Virus record (IMG/VR): IMGVR_UViG_3300027749_000249
Span: 1-37,913 of that record
Source of the DNA: a virus
Direction: 5' to 3' (one strand)
Length of the DNA: 37,913 nucleotides
The translations under genes and the position numbers were made by a program. This document shows positions 8,464 to 15,911 of the stretch, one piece after another. Position 1 is the stretch's first letter. Each line of letters opens with the position of its first letter. A model generated the notes under the pieces. That model searched no databases. It saw nothing but the letters and a program-made list of their open reading frames with translations, and was not told the DNA's origin.

Positions 8464-8835
8464 TTACCTGACGTCGTGCATTTTCTGACCCATCACATCC
8501 TGGACGTATTTCCGAAGACGCGTGGCTGACCAGTTTTGATCAACAGTCAACCCAAATTCTCGCTGGCAATAAGCCTGAAGTGAGGATTTGTCCATGTTGC
8601 TGATATCAACCAAAGTGGGAGTTTCAACTGGCTCTTCTTTGGTTTCTTCAATCATTTCAGATTTCGCATCTTTTGCGTGGCCCACGATTTCCCATACAGT
8701 TGAATGAGCTTCAATCGTGCCTTTAAATGAGTCTGGAACCTGCTGAATGTCACCATTTCCAAACCAGGTGATGATTAGGTCCTCAAACCGAAAAGTCTGT
8801 GTCGGCTTACTGCCGATATATTTAACTTTGAGCAT
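8464..8835 (-). CDS. Late structural-region protein, possible head-tail joining protein
   Basis: A 123-aa protein. The N-terminal ~45 residues are beta-rich (MLKVKYIGSKPTQTFRFED, then ITWFGNGDIQQVP). An acidic linker (EMIEETKEEPVETP) follows, and the C-terminal 45 residues look like a small helical domain (MDKSSLQAYCQREFGLTVD, then SATRLRKYVQDVMG) similar to a SAP/HeH fold. I do not recognise a precise family. Position after the capsid and decoration-like genes suggests a head completion role. Confidence 0.65.
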   Translation of the reverse strand: MLKVKYIGSKPTQTFRFEDLIITWFGNGDIQQVPDSFKGTIEAHSTVWEIVGHAKDAKSEMIEETKEEPVETPTLVDISNMDKSSLQAYCQREFGLTVDQNWSATRLRKYVQDVMGQKMHDVR

Positions 8836-8849
8836 TTTTTTCTCGCAGT

Positions 8850-8872
8850 AAAAAGGCGGGCCGAAACCCGCC
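8850..8872 (-). terminator. Intrinsic terminator below the decoration-like gene
   Basis: On the minus strand GGCGGG (872-867) and CCCGCC (860-855) pair around a TTTCGG loop, followed by five T (854-850). It lies 8 nt downstream of the stop of the 140-aa gene and would reduce transcription into the tail genes relative to the capsid. Confidence 0.85.
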
Positions 8873-8880
8873 TCGATGTC

Positions 8881-9303
8881 TTACTTGTTGCCGAGCAAGA
8901 TGCCCTTGGCCTGGACAGTGATTGCGCCAGAAGACGCAGAGCTGACCGTGCCGAATACACCCTGAAGGAACGAGTCCACTTCAACCCGAACTGGTGTAGC
9001 CAGGATGATGTGGTAAGGCTGGCCTGTGGTCACAGCTGTGCCAGCTGCAAACGCAGAAGCAAAAGCCGTTGCAGAACCGGTTGAACCATCAACAGGGGCA
9101 TAACCGATGTTGATAGGCGCTGCGGTGCCAAGAGAAGCGTTGTTAATAACGACTTCGCGAACTTCCGTACCAGCCGGAATCACAAAGAAGTTGGCGGTAT
9201 CGCCAGTTGCTGCGGACAGCGTGATGCTGCCCTGATCGGTGTACGAGTACGCTTTTTCAGTCGCAGGCGAACGCGTCAAGGTTGATGCGGTATAGATAGC
9301 CAT
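8881..9303 (-). CDS. Putative head decoration / capsid-associated protein
   Basis: A 140-aa beta-rich protein, with YSYTDQGSITLSAATGDTANF, then VIPAGTEVREVVINN and a Gly/Ala-rich end. Small beta proteins like this directly downstream of podovirus major capsid genes are usually decoration proteins. Terminators on both sides (9321-9345 and 8850-8872) make it nearly a separate expression unit, as expected for an abundant virion component. I see no signature that proves the function. Confidence 0.7.
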   Translation of the reverse strand: MAIYTASTLTRSPATEKAYSYTDQGSITLSAATGDTANFFVIPAGTEVREVVINNASLGTAAPINIGYAPVDGSTGSATAFASAFAAGTAVTTGQPYHIILATPVRVEVDSFLQGVFGTVSSASSGAITVQAKGILLGNK

Positions 9304-9320
9304 GAAATTACCTCAGGATT

Positions 9321-9345
9321 GAAAAGGCCCACCGAAGTGAGCCTT
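9321..9345 (-). terminator. Intrinsic terminator below the major capsid gene
   Basis: Minus-strand arms AAGGCTCAC (345-337) and GTGGGCCTT (332-324) enclose a stable TTCG tetraloop, one G-T pair only, followed by TTTT. It is located between the major capsid gene and the decoration-like gene. Confidence 0.85.
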
Positions 9346-9352
9346 ATAGGTT

Positions 9353-10651
9353 TTAAAGCTTGACGACGGAGTCGATAGCAAAGATGCCGTAGTCGGTTGG
9401 CTCACTGTTGCCAGAAGCATCAGTGAAGTTGAAGCGAAGCTTCGACATACCAAACATGGCATCACCAGCAACTTCAAGCGCACGATCAAAGTTGTACTTG
9501 CGCTCGTTCCAGCTGAAGTAATAGCCGGAAGAGTTGTTACGGCCATAGCACATCGCCAGACCCTGACCACCGGTCAGAATGGCGCGTTCTACACCGTAGC
9601 CAGCAGCCAACGACCCATTCACTGCCTGGGTCGTTTCAGTTGCGCTGTAACGATTTGCTGCAGTGATGACATTGGTGCTTTCACCCGCCGCAAAGCGGAC
9701 GGTGAAGCGTGGCAATTGGCGAACCAAGATGCCATTCCAAAGGCCAGGCTCACCTGAGAACAGTGGGTGCTTAGAACCGTAGCTCTTACGCGCCCAAGCG
9801 TTCTGCAGGAAGGTACGCCAGGTGTTGCTGGTGCCAGATTCAGTCTTCAGGTGATACCACTGACGTGGGGTCAGCCAGAGAACTGCCTTTAAAGGCTCGT
9901 CATTTGCAGCGGGGTCATCAGCAATTTTTACGTTAGGGATCGGATATTCGAGATCGTCCAACTGTAAAGAAAGGCTGTCGATATGAGCCAGCGTCATGAT
10001 GTCAGTGCTGTCGACAGAACCGAGCTGCTGACCACCCTGGATAAGGTTGCCGGCTGAAGCAGTATCAACAACGAGATGACGATTGAAGGTTGGAGCCTTG
10101 ATGCTGTTGACAGTGATGTCAGCAAAGTCAGGATCAGCGGCGGTTGGAACAATCCAGTCCCTACCGGTTAATGAACCACGCGCACCGGCCATGTGGACGA
10201 TAGCAAGCTGATCATAAAGACGTGGAAAGTAACCTTCCATCTGAGCCATCGCGATGCCGCGAAGGTTGTGGAGGGTACGCTGTGCAGCCATCTTGCCGCC
10301 GGCATCAACCACCTTGGTCAGCAAATCGATGCGGATGTCCATGCTGGAAGCGGTGAGCTTTTCGCCCTTGCCTTCTGCCAGACGGTCACCGACGATCGGC
10401 TTGCCGTTGATGGTGTCGAAGAGGTCAACAGAGACTGCATCGCCCTGGGTTTTAGAAAGATCGGTCACACGCACGATAGGCATCGTGGATGCGGTCTGAC
10501 CCTTCAGTTTGGCCTCTGCATCGCCCTGGGCAGGTGCATCGCCAGTTAGTGAACGGGTAAAGGCTGGAGCCTGAATGACGCGAGCAAACAATGCTGCGCC
10601 GTAAATTTTACGCGCTAAGGGTGAACCCGCGCGGATCTGGGTTTGTGCCAT
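9353..10651 (-). CDS. Major capsid protein (N4-gp56 / DUF4043 type)
   Basis: A 432-aa protein starting MAQTQIRAGSPLARKIYG. It carries the block TVRVTDL-type strand (MPIVRVTDLSKTQGDAVSVD), GKPIVGDRLAEGKGEKL, then ALWLTPRQWYHLKT, WKNAWAR-like segment (TFLQNAWARKSYG) and GxEPGLWNGILVR, features of the N4 gp56/DUF4043 capsid family with an HK97-like fold. It forms the icosahedral shell. It is insulated by a terminator on each side, and a GTGA-loop hairpin sits just upstream of its ribosome-binding site (AGGAAAC). Confidence 0.9.
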   Translation of the reverse strand: MAQTQIRAGSPLARKIYGAALFARVIQAPAFTRSLTGDAPAQGDAEAKLKGQTASTMPIVRVTDLSKTQGDAVSVDLFDTINGKPIVGDRLAEGKGEKLTASSMDIRIDLLTKVVDAGGKMAAQRTLHNLRGIAMAQMEGYFPRLYDQLAIVHMAGARGSLTGRDWIVPTAADPDFADITVNSIKAPTFNRHLVVDTASAGNLIQGGQQLGSVDSTDIMTLAHIDSLSLQLDDLEYPIPNVKIADDPAANDEPLKAVLWLTPRQWYHLKTESGTSNTWRTFLQNAWARKSYGSKHPLFSGEPGLWNGILVRQLPRFTVRFAAGESTNVITAANRYSATETTQAVNGSLAAGYGVERAILTGGQGLAMCYGRNNSSGYYFSWNERKYNFDRALEVAGDAMFGMSKLRFNFTDASGNSEPTDYGIFAIDSVVKL

Positions 10652-10676
10652 TGAAGTTTCCTGCTATGGGAGAAGG

Positions 10677-10690
10677 GCGTCTCACGACGC
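10677..10690 (-). promoter_or_regulatory. GTGA-tetraloop hairpin in the capsid gene leader
   Basis: Minus-strand GCGTC-GTGA-GACGC, a 5-bp stem with a GNRA tetraloop, 26 nt upstream of the capsid ATG. The core GTCGTGAGAC recurs exactly at 10737-10752, and a close relative precedes the scaffold gene. Confidence 0.5.
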
Positions 10691-10696
10691 GGCCAT

Positions 10697-10720
10697 AAAA
10701 AAACGCCATCTCGGCGTTTT
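10697..10720 (-). terminator. Intrinsic terminator between scaffold and capsid genes
   Basis: Minus-strand AAACGCC (719-713) and GGCGTTT (707-701) with a 5-nt loop, then a T run ending near 697. It would end or attenuate messages from the scaffold gene before the capsid gene. Confidence 0.85.
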
Positions 10721-10736
10721 GGGTTATTGGATTAGG

Positions 10737-10752
10737 CGTGTCTCACGACATG
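10737..10752 (-). promoter_or_regulatory. Second GTGA-loop hairpin, repeats GTCGTGAGAC
   Basis: Minus-strand CATGTC-GTGA-GACACG folds into a 6-bp stem (one G-T pair) with the same GTGA loop. It lies between the stop of the scaffold-like gene (10768) and the terminator. Confidence 0.4.
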
Positions 10753-10767
10753 ACCTTTCATCCTTGA

Positions 10768-11790
10768 TCAGAGTCTTCGCAGAATTTCGACGGGATCCAT
10801 CTTGGCAAAATGAGAGGGGTCCATCTTTAAAAAGATGTTTCCAATATCAGCTGCTGTAAGGTTTTCCGCGTTGACTCCACTCGACTCTGGACTGCTGCCT
10901 CCCTTCAAATCCGAGAGAGTGTTGATGGTGAGGTCATCCTCATCGTCTTCAATCTGTGGTTTCGGGGTTGTTTTGGCAGCCGTTTTCCGGGCAGGTGACT
11001 GATACTCAGCCGGCACTTTGACCGGACCAAAGTCTTCCTCCAGACGCTCGACCACTTTCGAAAACCGTTCAGAGATAGGCTTATCAGCCCATGCTGGAGA
11101 GTTTTGTAGTCTCTGGTCGATCTCTACTGCCGCTTTCCATAAGCTTTCATCACCTTCAGCACGGAGATATCGAAGCACCGGATTGGAATCGATTTCGGAA
11201 TTAACCTTTTCGACTTCAACTTGCTGCTTCGCTGATTTCTCCTTCTCCCATTCCGAGTACATCGTCTCGACCTTGCTGCGCTGTGATTCAATTTCCTGAC
11301 GGAGCCGTTGGTTCTCCGCTCGGGCCGCCTTATTAATCTTGGCGATCTCAGGAAATTCTTCTTCCAGTGCTTTGACCTCGGGGTCATCATGGTCAAGCTC
11401 AGGGATAATTGCCTGGCTGGCCTCGCTAGGCTTTTGCTGTTTCAGTGACTCCAGTTGTTGATGGAGTGAGGCGTTTTCGGATTCCGTTTGGCGCCTTGCA
11501 TCCCGTTCCCGGCGCAATACCGAGTATGGGATTTGGTGCTTTCCGTCAGCCGAGAGGACGGGTGCCTCCTCTTCTTTTGACTCGGTGGACGATTCCGGGT
11601 CAGGCTTTTCGTCCGATTCCTCTTCTTCCTCGTTCTTTTCCTCGGGGATCTTCTGATCTCCATTGACGAGCTTCAGAAGCTCCTCTGGATCGGACGGGAG
11701 GTTGTTGAGGTCAATAGAGGCGAGATCGATATCACCGATCTCTTCGACACCGTTCAGGACATTTTCATCAGTCACTTGCTTGTCTTCCAT
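10768..11790 (-). CDS. Putative scaffold protein
   Basis: A 340-aa, strongly acidic, Glu-rich protein directly upstream of the major capsid gene, the usual place of a scaffold. Residues 50-75 are almost all charged (EEKNEEEEESDEKPDPESS). A long coiled-coil-like helix spans ~95-210 (LRRERDARRQTESENASLH to KSAKQQVEVEKV). The C terminus ends in MDPSHFAKMDPVEILRRL. Scaffolds drive head assembly and are then expelled or cleaved; no protease is seen in the window. Function inferred from composition and position. Confidence 0.75.
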   Translation of the reverse strand: MEDKQVTDENVLNGVEEIGDIDLASIDLNNLPSDPEELLKLVNGDQKIPEEKNEEEEESDEKPDPESSTESKEEEAPVLSADGKHQIPYSVLRRERDARRQTESENASLHQQLESLKQQKPSEASQAIIPELDHDDPEVKALEEEFPEIAKINKAARAENQRLRQEIESQRSKVETMYSEWEKEKSAKQQVEVEKVNSEIDSNPVLRYLRAEGDESLWKAAVEIDQRLQNSPAWADKPISERFSKVVERLEEDFGPVKVPAEYQSPARKTAAKTTPKPQIEDDEDDLTINTLSDLKGGSSPESSGVNAENLTAADIGNIFLKMDPSHFAKMDPVEILRRL

Positions 11791-11823
11791 TTATCGGATG
11801 GATCCGTGTGGGTAAAACCCGTG

Positions 11824-11838
11824 CCGTCATCACGACGG
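11824..11838 (-). promoter_or_regulatory. Hairpin CCGTC-GTGAT-GACGG upstream of scaffold gene
   Basis: A 5-bp minus-strand stem with a GTGAT loop 34 nt before the scaffold ATG, similar in sequence to the two hairpins upstream of the capsid gene. Confidence 0.4.
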
Positions 11839-11852
11839 GAATCGACAGGCGC

Positions 11853-11875
11853 AAAAAAACCCGCATGAGCGGGCC
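11853..11875 (-). terminator. Intrinsic terminator upstream of scaffold gene
   Basis: Minus-strand CCCGC (873-869), loop TCAT, GCGGG (864-860), then seven T (859-853). It separates the 141-aa gene from the scaffold gene. Confidence 0.85.
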
Positions 11876-11914
11876 TTTTGGCTAAAAAACTGGGGTTATC
11901 TCTACCTTTTAATC

Positions 11915-12340
11915 TTATTGAGGGAGGATCAGATCGACGTTTGGTTCTCTTTCCTTGATGTAACGCTTGAGAATTTCAGGGTCATGCGTGTTGTTCAGCA
12001 TGGTCCTCGATGGCGTAAAAGTGTCTCGGTTACCTTTATTGCCCCATGATCCACCCACAAAAGTGCGGCCATTTTCGTCCTGAGTGCCGTGATAGATCGA
12101 CTGGTCACTGAAGGTCGGGTGGTTCGGTTTCTTGAATTCATCATTAAAATGATCGTTGCCTGACGCTTTGAGGTTCTTTTTCCAAGCACCTCGAATGTCA
12201 TAATCTGAACTTTCAGCATCAGGGTCCAAAGGCTTGCCATTCCTTGCAGTCTTCGCCCACTCCCGCATCTTTGCTTCTTCTTTCGGGGTCAACTTCGTAT
12301 TGAAGTTGTTCTTGAAATAATCTTCGCCTGGATCGCTCAT
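11915..12340 (-). CDS. Hypothetical late protein
   Basis: A 141-aa hydrophilic protein (MSDPGEDYFKNNFNTKLTPKEEAKMREWAK) with the motif DYDIRGAWKKNLKASGNDHFNDEFKKPNHPTFS shortened here to its key pattern DIRGAW and NHPTFSDQSIYHG. That YDIRGAWK...HPTFS pattern occurs in proteins of large podovirus virion operons, function unknown. It overlaps the virion lysozyme gene by 4 nt (ATGA) and is followed by a terminator, so it closes a portal-to-lysozyme transcription block. Confidence 0.7.
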   Translation of the reverse strand: MSDPGEDYFKNNFNTKLTPKEEAKMREWAKTARNGKPLDPDAESSDYDIRGAWKKNLKASGNDHFNDEFKKPNHPTFSDQSIYHGTQDENGRTFVGGSWGNKGNRDTFTPSRTMLNNTHDPEILKRYIKEREPNVDLILPQ

Positions 12341-13095
12341 GGGTTTGATGCCAGTTTCTGAGTCCTTGACTTGGACTTGTTGTAAAGATCAAGGATCGCC
12401 TGCGCCCGGTTCTGCCGTTTATCGAGCTGCGCCACTTTAGAATTGGGTTTCTCGTAGCTATTCATGAAGCGTTCAGTCGCGTCATTAACGTCATCAGCAC
12501 CCCGAATGCTTTTAATATAGCGTGGGTTGCTGCTGAGATCAGTCTTTAAGAACCCATAGTTTGCTTGGTCTGACGTCGGATGTAGTTTGTTGGCTTTGGC
12601 GTACTTTAAGAAATTCGTTCGCCGTGGCTCCCATTCGGAGTCCGTCCATTGCGCCCACCCGTAGCCACCTTTATTGCCTGGCTTGGTGTACTTAGACTTT
12701 TCTTCCTGGAGCTTGGTGAACCATTCGGATTCATGAGCCAGGTTACCCATAACGCCGGCAGCTTCGTGAGGACTCAGATTGAAGTCATTCACCAGGTTGT
12801 TCATCCCATGGAGAACAGTCTTGGTCTTTCCTGTTGGGACTGGGTCAACCACTGGTGCTGACTTGATAGCCTGTTCCGGCATGGCTGATTCAGGCGTCGG
12901 CAGCGTCAAAGTACGGCTCTGTGCCGGCTGAACGGGCTGCTCTGGGCTGTAATACGCTTTGATATCACGCGCAACCTGGGTCAGCACGTTGTCTGCAGGT
13001 TCCGGCAAGGTGACATCATTGGCCTCATTGCTGATCGATCGGGCTTCATCGTATGAAGGGAGGCGCTTCTGTGCGGTGCTAGCAAGACCAGCCAT
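12337..13095 (-). CDS. Virion-associated lysozyme (phage tail lysozyme, Phage_lysozyme2-like)
   Basis: A 252-aa protein. The first ~95 residues are a low-complexity arm. Residues ~98-235 form a lysozyme-like domain: LSPHEAAGVMGNLAHESEWF (the likely catalytic Glu lies in AHES), YGWAQWTDSEWEPRRTNFLKYA, and FLKTDLSS. This pattern is typical of tail lysozymes that locally cut peptidoglycan during DNA ejection. It lies in the virion gene block, not with the lysis genes, which supports an entry rather than release role. It is a second wall hydrolase beside the endolysin at 18453-18917. Confidence 0.85.
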   Translation of the reverse strand: MAGLASTAQKRLPSYDEARSISNEANDVTLPEPADNVLTQVARDIKAYYSPEQPVQPAQSRTLTLPTPESAMPEQAIKSAPVVDPVPTGKTKTVLHGMNNLVNDFNLSPHEAAGVMGNLAHESEWFTKLQEEKSKYTKPGNKGGYGWAQWTDSEWEPRRTNFLKYAKANKLHPTSDQANYGFLKTDLSSNPRYIKSIRGADDVNDATERFMNSYEKPNSKVAQLDKRQNRAQAILDLYNKSKSRTQKLASNP

Positions 13096-13134
13096 TACAT
13101 TCCCCCTGAATCATTGTCGCCACATGGAACTTTT

Positions 13135-13815
13135 TCATAACAGTTTCAGATGGTCTTTTCCCACAACGTAAACACCAGGAGGTGCGTCCTTGAGAAACCG
13201 GATCCTCATGTCTTCAGCTTTCCGCATTAGCTTCCCTGCTGGATTAGGGTACTGCGCCCAGTTGTCTGGCCACATCCGCTGCTCACCCAGCTTGAGAAAA
13301 CGCATTACGTTAGATGCAGTCGCCTTTTGCTGACTCATTGCCAGAAAGTCACGACCTGATTCAGAGCAAGATTTGAGAAACATCCTCAGCGTGTCCGAAT
13401 TAAACCTTCTGTCTTTGAAGTATCCGACTTTCTTCTGGGCATTCATGATGCTTTCAAAGAGGGTTTTCTTGGGATCTTCAATTGAGTCGGCCTGCTTATT
13501 GACAGCAATGTTGGTGAATACCGTGTACAAAAACTCATGCGGGTAGTCTTTTATTGATTTAGAAAAGACATCGTCCCATGAGCCTTTGTATGCGCTCTTA
13601 TCACCAAACATTTTCTTGTCTGCCGCGATGTCACCACCAGCGCCCTCGTACCAGACGCCATATTTCTCGGCGAGTGATTTGATCTTTTGTTCGTCCGATG
13701 CAGCCAAACCAATGGACTTGCCGTGATCAGATCCTATGTACGCCTTGTTATTCGCGAAAATGACCTGATTGCAGCGCCTCGAAGAACAACGAGTCACGTC
13801 AGAAAGACCCGCCAC
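13135..13815 (-). CDS. Unrecognised virion-region protein, possible ejection protein
   Basis: A 226-aa basic, mostly helical protein. It opens MAGLSDVTRCSSRRC and has several charged helices (FESIMNAQKKVGYFKDRRF, then LRMFLKSCSESGRDFLAMSQQK) and the segment ADKKMFGDKSAYKGSWDDVF. I do not recognise a family. It directly follows the portal gene with a 1-nt overlap and precedes the virion lysozyme, the place where podoviruses often encode internal core or ejection proteins. That role is only inferred. Confidence 0.65.
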   Translation of the reverse strand: MAGLSDVTRCSSRRCNQVIFANNKAYIGSDHGKSIGLAASDEQKIKSLAEKYGVWYEGAGGDIAADKKMFGDKSAYKGSWDDVFSKSIKDYPHEFLYTVFTNIAVNKQADSIEDPKKTLFESIMNAQKKVGYFKDRRFNSDTLRMFLKSCSESGRDFLAMSQQKATASNVMRFLKLGEQRMWPDNWAQYPNPAGKLMRKAEDMRIRFLKDAPPGVYVVGKDHLKLL

Positions 13816-15911
13816 TAGATCATCTCCAGCTCGCTTTCAAGCTCAAGTTTTCTGGTCTCTACCTTGATTTTGTCGATCTCAGCAAGGGCCATCTCTTTAT
13901 CAAGCTCGGCATCTTGCTGGGCTTTGGCCATATCGACCTGGGCTTTCTGTGCATCGAGTTCAACCTGGGCCTGCTTAACCTGAGCTGCGATCATCGCGGG
14001 CTGCTGCTTGAGCTGCTCGATAACCTGGGTTGCTTGCTGCACTTGCTCTTGGAGTTGGAGCTTTTCCGGATCTTGCTGATCTTGTCCGGCATTTTGAATA
14101 CCTAGAGCTTTTCGCATTTGATCTGCCAGTTCGTGACGATCTTCAAGTTCTGTCATTTCGACAAAAGAAGGAGCCATCATGGCCTGAGCTTGCGGCGGCA
14201 TGGATTGAATAACCTGGCCGAGCATCTGCAGCTGCTGCGCTCTGTACGCTGGAGTCGATGGGGTATCTTCAAGAGCGACTTTAACGGTTGATCTGTTGAC
14301 ATCATTCATCAGCTCGATCTGACCCGTCTGTGGGTTCTGTGCGGGCTGATTCAAATAAATGATCCTCTTTCTAGGACCGTCTCCGGCAACAACTTGGACG
14401 GGTTTTCCGACCATGTCGTCGCGGATCAGTTCGACCAGTCGTTCTCCAACTAAGCGGCGGCTGTATCGGTAGTTGTCGTTGATCTCGGCGAGCGTCGTCG
14501 TTCCTTGCTCGACCAGGCTGTTGATCGCGAAGCCTGACGTCGCGCTGGTGTCTTTGCCCAGCATGGCCTGATAAACACCAGCTGCTTCCTGGAGAGCTTT
14601 CTTTGACTCTTCCATAATCTGAAATTGCTGCTGCCCCAGGTTGAGTTCGGTTTCAACCTTGAAACCGTTGGCATTCTTCCTCATCGGGTTGAGGGCGACG
14701 ACCGAGTCAGGGCGTGCGATTTCCTGGATGACATCACTGAAAGAGTTGATGCGGGTGTCCAGTGAGTCACTGTCAGCGATGATCCTCTTACTTGAGAGAA
14801 GGTTCATCAGCTTCCTACGACGAGCATTGACTTCATCCTGCGGGCTGATCATGCCACGGATCAGACCGTAAGGCGTGTTGGTTAGGTCCTCCTTATAGCC
14901 CCAAAAAGGAATATAAGGCATGCGCTTTTTGTCGGTCTTACCGTCATAAAGACGATGAGGACCTGCCCAGATGGAGAGGTTCATCCGTGCGTAAATCGCG
15001 CTCTCAGGAACCACCATCCCGTTCTCAACAGCGAACTTATGCATCGGGTTCTTGGGGTCGAACTCGACGACGCGGTCAGGAAGACGAAGGATCTTGCCCT
15101 TTACAAAAGTTCTGTACCAGATCTCAAAAAGACAAATACGTTGCCGGCGAGGGTTGATCCACTCAAAATCGGAGACCGTGAGTCCACGTTCCTGATCAAA
15201 AGAATTGGCCAGAGTCGCATTTTCAGTGGCTGCGGTAATCCAGTTACCGCCCCAGCGGCCTAATGCTGCTGAGAGAACGTCTTTTTTCTTGGGAAAGTGA
15301 AGGGCCACGAGGTCCATGTCGAACCAGCGTTTCCGAACCACATACCGTGCATCTGACAGGTCATGCTCTTTCGCAACCCAGTCCCAGAACATCTCGCGAC
15401 GATGAACGGGGGCCGCTCTATAGGGATAGTGGAAAGGATCTGATTCCCGCGAGACTTCGACCCAGCCGAGTCCTGACTTGATTTGACAGGCATAAGCATC
15501 GGAACACGCACGATCAGCCCTCGTTTCACGCTCTACTTCGAAAAGCTTTTGGCTCAGGGCTTCAGCAACGTCCTGAAATTCATCGTTATCCGCGATAACA
15601 CGCCAATCAGAACGGGTTTTGGCCTCCATGCCAAGAACCATGTCGATGGTCGGCTTGATCAGATTGGTGATTAAAGGGGCCATCCCTTTTTCTTCTAAGT
15701 CTGCGAGCGTCTCAGGATCCAACTGATTGCCGTCGTAATAGTCGGCATGCTTGTCCGCTTCCTGGCGCCAATGCGGTTGATACCTGATTTCCTCAATGAT
15801 GCGCTGATATTGCATCCAATCGAGGCCACCCTTGGCCTGAGTCAGAGGCTGCTCATTACCTGAGCGCTCGTAATTGTAGTCCTCGGTGAGTGTATCGAAT
15901 TCGGTTGACAT
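13815..15911 (-). CDS. Portal protein (P22-type)
   Basis: A 698-aa protein of the size of P22 gp1 (725 aa). Features: QADKHADYYDGNQL near residue 50, APLITNLIKPTIDMVLGMEAKTR near 80-105, REMFWDWVAKEHDLSDARYVVRKRWF near 180, and a long Gln-rich coiled coil at residues ~610-698 that would form the barrel. It makes the dodecameric ring at the packaging vertex, docking terminase and adaptors. Its ATG overlaps the terminase stop by 1 nt (both at 15911). It defines the phage as a podovirus of P22/N4-like head architecture. Confidence 0.9.
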   Translation of the reverse strand: MSTEFDTLTEDYNYERSGNEQPLTQAKGGLDWMQYQRIIEEIRYQPHWRQEADKHADYYDGNQLDPETLADLEEKGMAPLITNLIKPTIDMVLGMEAKTRSDWRVIADNDEFQDVAEALSQKLFEVERETRADRACSDAYACQIKSGLGWVEVSRESDPFHYPYRAAPVHRREMFWDWVAKEHDLSDARYVVRKRWFDMDLVALHFPKKKDVLSAALGRWGGNWITAATENATLANSFDQERGLTVSDFEWINPRRQRICLFEIWYRTFVKGKILRLPDRVVEFDPKNPMHKFAVENGMVVPESAIYARMNLSIWAGPHRLYDGKTDKKRMPYIPFWGYKEDLTNTPYGLIRGMISPQDEVNARRRKLMNLLSSKRIIADSDSLDTRINSFSDVIQEIARPDSVVALNPMRKNANGFKVETELNLGQQQFQIMEESKKALQEAAGVYQAMLGKDTSATSGFAINSLVEQGTTTLAEINDNYRYSRRLVGERLVELIRDDMVGKPVQVVAGDGPRKRIIYLNQPAQNPQTGQIELMNDVNRSTVKVALEDTPSTPAYRAQQLQMLGQVIQSMPPQAQAMMAPSFVEMTELEDRHELADQMRKALGIQNAGQDQQDPEKLQLQEQVQQATQVIEQLKQQPAMIAAQVKQAQVELDAQKAQVDMAKAQQDAELDKEMALAEIDKIKVETRKLELESELEMI

